In this document: piece after piece, positions 33,152 through 35,844 of the stretch
Layout: the number at the start of each line of letters is the position of its first letter
Numbering within the stretch: position 1 is the stretch's first letter
Assembly (NCBI GenBank): GCA_027452125.1
Contig: DAIDGZ010000096.1
Location: 1-35,844 of the forward strand
From: Acidobacteriaceae bacterium
GTDB taxonomy: Bacteria; Acidobacteriota; Terriglobia; Terriglobales; Acidobacteriaceae
Direction of reading: 5' to 3'
DNA: 35,844 nt
The notes under the pieces: model-generated
What the model saw: the letters and a program-made list of their open reading frames with translations, nothing else
Databases searched by the model: none
Told to the model about the DNA's origin: nothing
Program-made: the position numbers and the translations under genes

Positions 33152-33924
33152 GGAAGCCTCACTGGAACGCCCGCCTGGGCGAGCTCTTCTTTGAGCGAAC
33201 GCGCGCTCGAAATGCCAAAGTGAAAGATGCTCGCGGCCAGCGCGGCATCCGCCTTGCCGCGCCCAAACACGTCCGCAAAGTGCGCCACTGTGCCCGCGCC
33301 GCCCGAGGCAATCACTGGAATACCCACCGCCTCACTGACCGCAGCCGTCAGCTCGCAATCAAAGCCTGCGCGCGTACCGTCGGAGTCCATCGAGGGCAGC
33401 AGAATCTCGCCCGCCCCGCGCTGCTCGGCCACGCGCGCCCACTCCACCACGCGCCGCCCCGCGGGCTTGCGCCCCCCGCTCACAAACACCTGCGCATCGC
33501 GCACCGGATCGCTGGCCTCGGGATCGCGCCGCGCGTCGATGGCAACAACCACAGCCTGCGCGCCAAAGCTGCGCCCGATGGCGTCAATCAAGGCCGGGTT
33601 GGCCAGCGCGGCTGAGTTGATGCTCACCTTGTCCGCGCCCGCCTCAAACACCTGCGCCGCGTCGTCGGCCGTGCGAATGCCGCCGCCCACGCAGAAGGGC
33701 ACAAAGAGTTCCTTCGCCGTGCGCCGCACCGTGTCCAGCAGCGTCGCGCGCCCCTCGTGCGTGGCCGTAATGTCCAGCAGCACAATCTCGTCCGCGCCCT
33801 CGCGCGCATGCCGCGCCGCCTGCGTCGCCGGGTCGCCCGCGTCCACCAGATCGACAAACTGCACGCCCTTCACCACCCGTCCCGCGTGCACGTCCAGGCA
33901 GGCAATAATGCGTTTCGTCAGCAT
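33145..33924 (-). CDS. hisF: Imidazole glycerol phosphate synthase cyclase subunit
   Basis: The 259-residue TIM barrel begins [20 protein letters not shown] with catalytic aspartate 11; the second catalytic aspartate, 130, is in [22 protein letters not shown] and [13 protein letters not shown] form the phosphate sites, and LPSMDSDGT is conserved. With HisH it makes imidazole glycerol phosphate and AICAR. AAGGAG lies just before the ATG. It overlaps hisH upstream and hisA downstream by seven bases each, so the three are tightly coupled. In many operons hisA precedes hisF; here the order is reversed. Confidence 0.97.
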   Translation of the reverse strand: MLTKRIIACLDVHAGRVVKGVQFVDLVDAGDPATQAARHAREGADEIVLLDITATHEGRATLLDTVRRTAKELFVPFCVGGGIRTADDAAQVFEAGADKVSINSAALANPALIDAIGRSFGAQAVVVAIDARRDPEASDPVRDAQVFVSGGRKPAGRRVVEWARVAEQRGAGEILLPSMDSDGTRAGFDCELTAAVSEAVGIPVIASGGAGTVAHFADVFGRGKADAALAASIFHFGISSARSLKEELAQAGVPVRLPC

Positions 33925-34535
33925 GCTGCTCCTTTCGCCTGCCAGGCAAGAAAGTTACTCAAAATCTTCAGCCCCGTCGCGCCCGACTTCTCCGGATGGA
34001 ACTGCACGCCCATCACGTTGCCGTGCTCCACTGCTGCCGCGAAAGGCTCAATGTAGTGCGTCACCGCCGCCGTATCCGCGCTCACCGGCGCTTTGTAGGA
34101 GTGCGTAAAGTACACGTGCTCGCCCGCCTCCACGCCCGACAGCAGTCGCGAACCCGGCTGCACTTCGAGCGAATTCCAGCCCACGTGCGGCACCTTCTCC
34201 TGACCCTCGGCAAAGCGCGTGCACTGCTCCGCAAACTGCCCCAGCCCGGGCTGCTCTGGCGCTTCCGTTGAACCCGCAAACAGCCACTGCATGCCCACGC
34301 AGATGCCCAGAAAGGGCACGCCGCGCGCAATCGCCGCGCGAATCGCGCCGGTCAGCCCCGTCGCATCCAGCCGCTCCGTGGCCTGAAAGTGGCCCACCCC
34401 GGGCAGCACAATCCGCTCCGCGCTTTCCACCAGCGCAAGATCGCTATCCGTCACCACCGGCTCCGCGCCCTCGTGCCGCAGCGCCTTAAGCACCGAAGTC
34501 AGATTCCCTGCCTTGTAATCAATGACTATGATCAT
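33918..34535 (-). CDS. hisH: Imidazole glycerol phosphate synthase glutamine amidotransferase subunit
   Basis: The 205-residue product starts [20 protein letters not shown]. The catalytic triad is visible: cysteine 79 in [12 protein letters not shown], and histidine 180 and glutamate 182 in VQFHPEKSG. It releases ammonia from glutamine and passes it to HisF. I chose ATG 34535; the frame stays open 12 codons further. Its start overlaps the stop of the small membrane ORF as ATGA and its stop overlaps hisF by seven bases. Confidence 0.96.
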   Translation of the reverse strand: MIIVIDYKAGNLTSVLKALRHEGAEPVVTDSDLALVESAERIVLPGVGHFQATERLDATGLTGAIRAAIARGVPFLGICVGMQWLFAGSTEAPEQPGLGQFAEQCTRFAEGQEKVPHVGWNSLEVQPGSRLLSGVEAGEHVYFTHSYKAPVSADTAAVTHYIEPFAAAVEHGNVMGVQFHPEKSGATGLKILSNFLAWQAKGAAC

Positions 34536-34819
34536 TTCACCATTACCAACCATGCGAGATCGCAATACCACAAATACGCTAGAGCCAATGAACCGAGAGC
34601 CAGCATCCCCTTGAGTATCTTGCGCGCGCCGATTAGAGCAAGCACAAGGACAACGACGCTCAAGAACAATCCTGCCAAAGACGTCACCACCAGCGCCAGA
34701 AGGTGCCTGTCGAAGAGACTCCGATAGAACAAACGTTCAACAGCATAGGCCAGCGTCTCAATGCCGAAGACAACAAGGCCGGCGGAACTAGCCTTGCCGC
34801 GCCAGCTCCCGCTGCCCAT
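34532..34819 (-). CDS. Small unknown membrane protein within the his operon
   Basis: The 95-residue product starts MGSGSWRGKASSAGLVVFGI and has two or three hydrophobic helices (AGLVVFGIETLAYAVERL, LLALVVTSLAGLFLSVVVL, MLALGSLALAYLWYCDLAWL) joined by short basic loops. I recognise no family. The ATG at 34819 has GAAGGGG 9 bases upstream, better than ATG 34855 or GTG 34861. Its stop overlaps the hisH start as ATGA, which argues that it is translated and coupled to hisH. A role in histidine synthesis is not expected for a membrane protein; it may be an operon passenger. Confidence 0.65.
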   Translation of the reverse strand: MGSGSWRGKASSAGLVVFGIETLAYAVERLFYRSLFDRHLLALVVTSLAGLFLSVVVLVLALIGARKILKGMLALGSLALAYLWYCDLAWLVMVK

Positions 34820-34902
34820 CACAGCAGCCCCTTCCTGCCGGGTGTACCTCCACATTTCCACAACGCGGATGCGAACCCACGAACCAACGCAGCTTCCTCA
34901 CT

Positions 34903-34938
34903 AGCTCCGCTAACCCCGCTAGCCCCGCGAACTCCGCT
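34903..34938 (+). repeat. Nonamer repeat array after hisB
   Basis: After AGCTCC the units GCTAACCCC (34909), GCTAGCCCC (34918), GCGAACTCC (34927) and GCTC... (34936) repeat every 9 bases and run up to the hisB stop codon. The first 18 bases match the array before tyrA (17942-17959) at 17 positions. Relative to its gene's direction it is inverted compared with the tyrA copy. Confidence 0.7.
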
Positions 34939-35571
34939 CTACAACAGTCCCTTTGTCGAGGGCAGCATCTCGCCCAACTGCTTGTCGCGTGAGCAGGCCA
35001 CGCGCATGGCCCGCGCAAAGGCCTTGAAGATCGCCTCGATCTTGTGGTGGTTCGAGCGGCCGTACATCGTCTTCACATGCACGTTGGCCCGCGCTCCACG
35101 CGCAAAGCCTTCAAAGAAATCCGTCACCAGCTCGGTCTGCAGGTCGCCCACCAGCCGCGTGCGTACTTGCGTATCCACCGCATAGGCCGCGCGTCCGCTC
35201 AGGTCCACGGCGGCGATGGCCAGGGTCTCGTCCATCGGCATCAGGAAGTATCCCGCGCGCAGGATGCCGCGCTTGTCGCCCAGCGCCTTGTCAAAGGCCT
35301 CGCCCAGCGCAATGCCCACGTCCTCCACCGTATGATGCTGGTCCACATCCAGGTCGCCGGTGCACTTCAGCTCCAGGTTGAAAGCGCCATGCCGCGTGAA
35401 CAGCTCCAGCATGTGATCGAAGAAGCGGATGCCCGTCGACACTTTGTACTGTCCCTTGCCTTCGATCGTCAGCTTGATCGCAATCTGCGTCTCGGTGGTG
35501 TTGCGCTCAAACGCCGCGGTCCGCGCGCCCTTCACGCTGCCTGTCTTTGCCGCCGTCTTCTTTGTCGCCAT
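34939..35571 (-). CDS. hisB: Imidazoleglycerol-phosphate dehydratase
   Basis: The 210-residue product has a 20-residue Lys/Ala/Thr-rich extension ([15 protein letters not shown]) before the catalytic core. The core carries the two metal-binding histidine motifs, [15 protein letters not shown] and [15 protein letters not shown], and the [13 protein letters not shown] segment. It dehydrates IGP to imidazole-acetol phosphate. It is the single-function form, without a phosphatase domain. Its ATG overlaps the hisC stop by one base (TAATG). The lysine-rich start is unusual; an internal start would have no ATG at a good place, so I keep it. Confidence 0.96.
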   Translation of the reverse strand: MATKKTAAKTGSVKGARTAAFERNTTETQIAIKLTIEGKGQYKVSTGIRFFDHMLELFTRHGAFNLELKCTGDLDVDQHHTVEDVGIALGEAFDKALGDKRGILRAGYFLMPMDETLAIAAVDLSGRAAYAVDTQVRTRLVGDLQTELVTDFFEGFARGARANVHVKTMYGRSNHHKIEAIFKAFARAMRVACSRDKQLGEMLPSTKGLL

Positions 35572-35844
35572 TACGCTTTGCTCCCCGCGCGCAACGCTGC
35601 CATGGTCTCACGCAACGCCACCGCCGCCTGCTTCATCTGTTCTCTCGTTCCAATGGTGATGCGCACGCGCCCCTCGCAGCCCGGATCGCTCGACCGGTCG
35701 CGCACCAGCACATCTGCCGCGCGCATCAGCCGCACAAAGTCGCCGTGCAGCGCGCCAATCTCCACCAGCACAAAGTTGGCCCGGCTCGGCCAGCGGCGTA
35801 TGCCCTCGGCATCCAGCGCGGCCTCAAACTCCGTGCGCGCCGCC
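35571..35844 (-). CDS. hisC: Histidinol-phosphate aminotransferase, C-terminal part (cut by window edge)
   Basis: The frame is open from the window edge to a TAA at 35571-35573, giving the last 90 residues. It includes [36 protein letters not shown] and TREQM, the typical end of HisC, with the arginine of VRITIG that binds the substrate carboxylate. It is a PLP enzyme converting imidazole-acetol phosphate to histidinol phosphate. The start and PLP lysine lie to the right of the window. Overlap with hisB puts it in the same operon. Confidence 0.93.
   Translation of the reverse strand, partial: AARTEFEAALDAEGIRRWPSRANFVLVEIGALHGDFVRLMRAADVLVRDRSSDPGCEGRVRITIGTREQMKQAAVALRETMAALRAGSKA

Overview
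The window is a GC-rich, densely coded bacterial chromosome segment. Gene content and protein style (short bd oxidase, a TonB receptor under a TPP riboswitch, a secreted 'YPEF...YGRYYWHNFAD' hypothetical, a four-helix-bundle gene between sucC and sucD) suggest an Acidobacteriota member, probably class Terriglobia. That placement is an inference from memory of such genomes, not a search result. The region is mostly core metabolism. No rRNA, tRNA, CRISPR array or transposase was seen.

Layout. 1-292: 5' part of trpD (minus). 517-3003: sucC and sucD, separated by a small 23S-intervening-sequence-type four-helix-bundle gene bracketed by inverted 7-base repeats. 3106-5845: an ATP-grasp protein, ndk and a PfkB sugar kinase, with clear terminators. 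5930-8340 (minus): cydB and cydA, behind a promoter with a palindromic CRP/FNR-type box centred at -41.5. 8634-11886: a protoporphyrinogen oxidase and a convergent secreted S15/CocE-type hydrolase. 11988-18850: aromatic amino acid cluster trpC-trpF, trpB-trpA, aroQ-aroF-tyrA, with an antisense AbrB/Doc toxin-antitoxin pair between trpF and trpB. 18992-21904: divergent exported trehalase and Tat-exported lactonase-fold protein. 22002-24741 (minus): HNH endonuclease, comF-like gene and kduD.

24921-29210 is a thiamine salvage operon: TPP riboswitch, TonB-dependent receptor, APH/choline-kinase-fold kinase, and a PnuC/PnuT transporter. Together these would move thiamine across the outer membrane, across the inner membrane, and trap it by phosphorylation. 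29300-32460 holds a D-2-hydroxyacid dehydrogenase, a secreted hypothetical protein and an FUSC-family membrane protein. 32474-35844 (minus) is a histidine operon transcribed hisC-hisB-small membrane ORF-hisH-hisF-hisA.

The most unusual signal is the short-period repeats at gene borders inside operons: 7-base units around the sucC/sucD insert and between trpA and aroQ, and 9-base units before tyrA and after hisB. At sucCD the arms can form a roughly 24-bp RNA stem. They carry the sucC stop codon, the small gene's stop codon and the sucD ribosome binding site. Three CRP-type palindromes (before cydAB, kduD and the FUSC gene) hint at a shared regulator.
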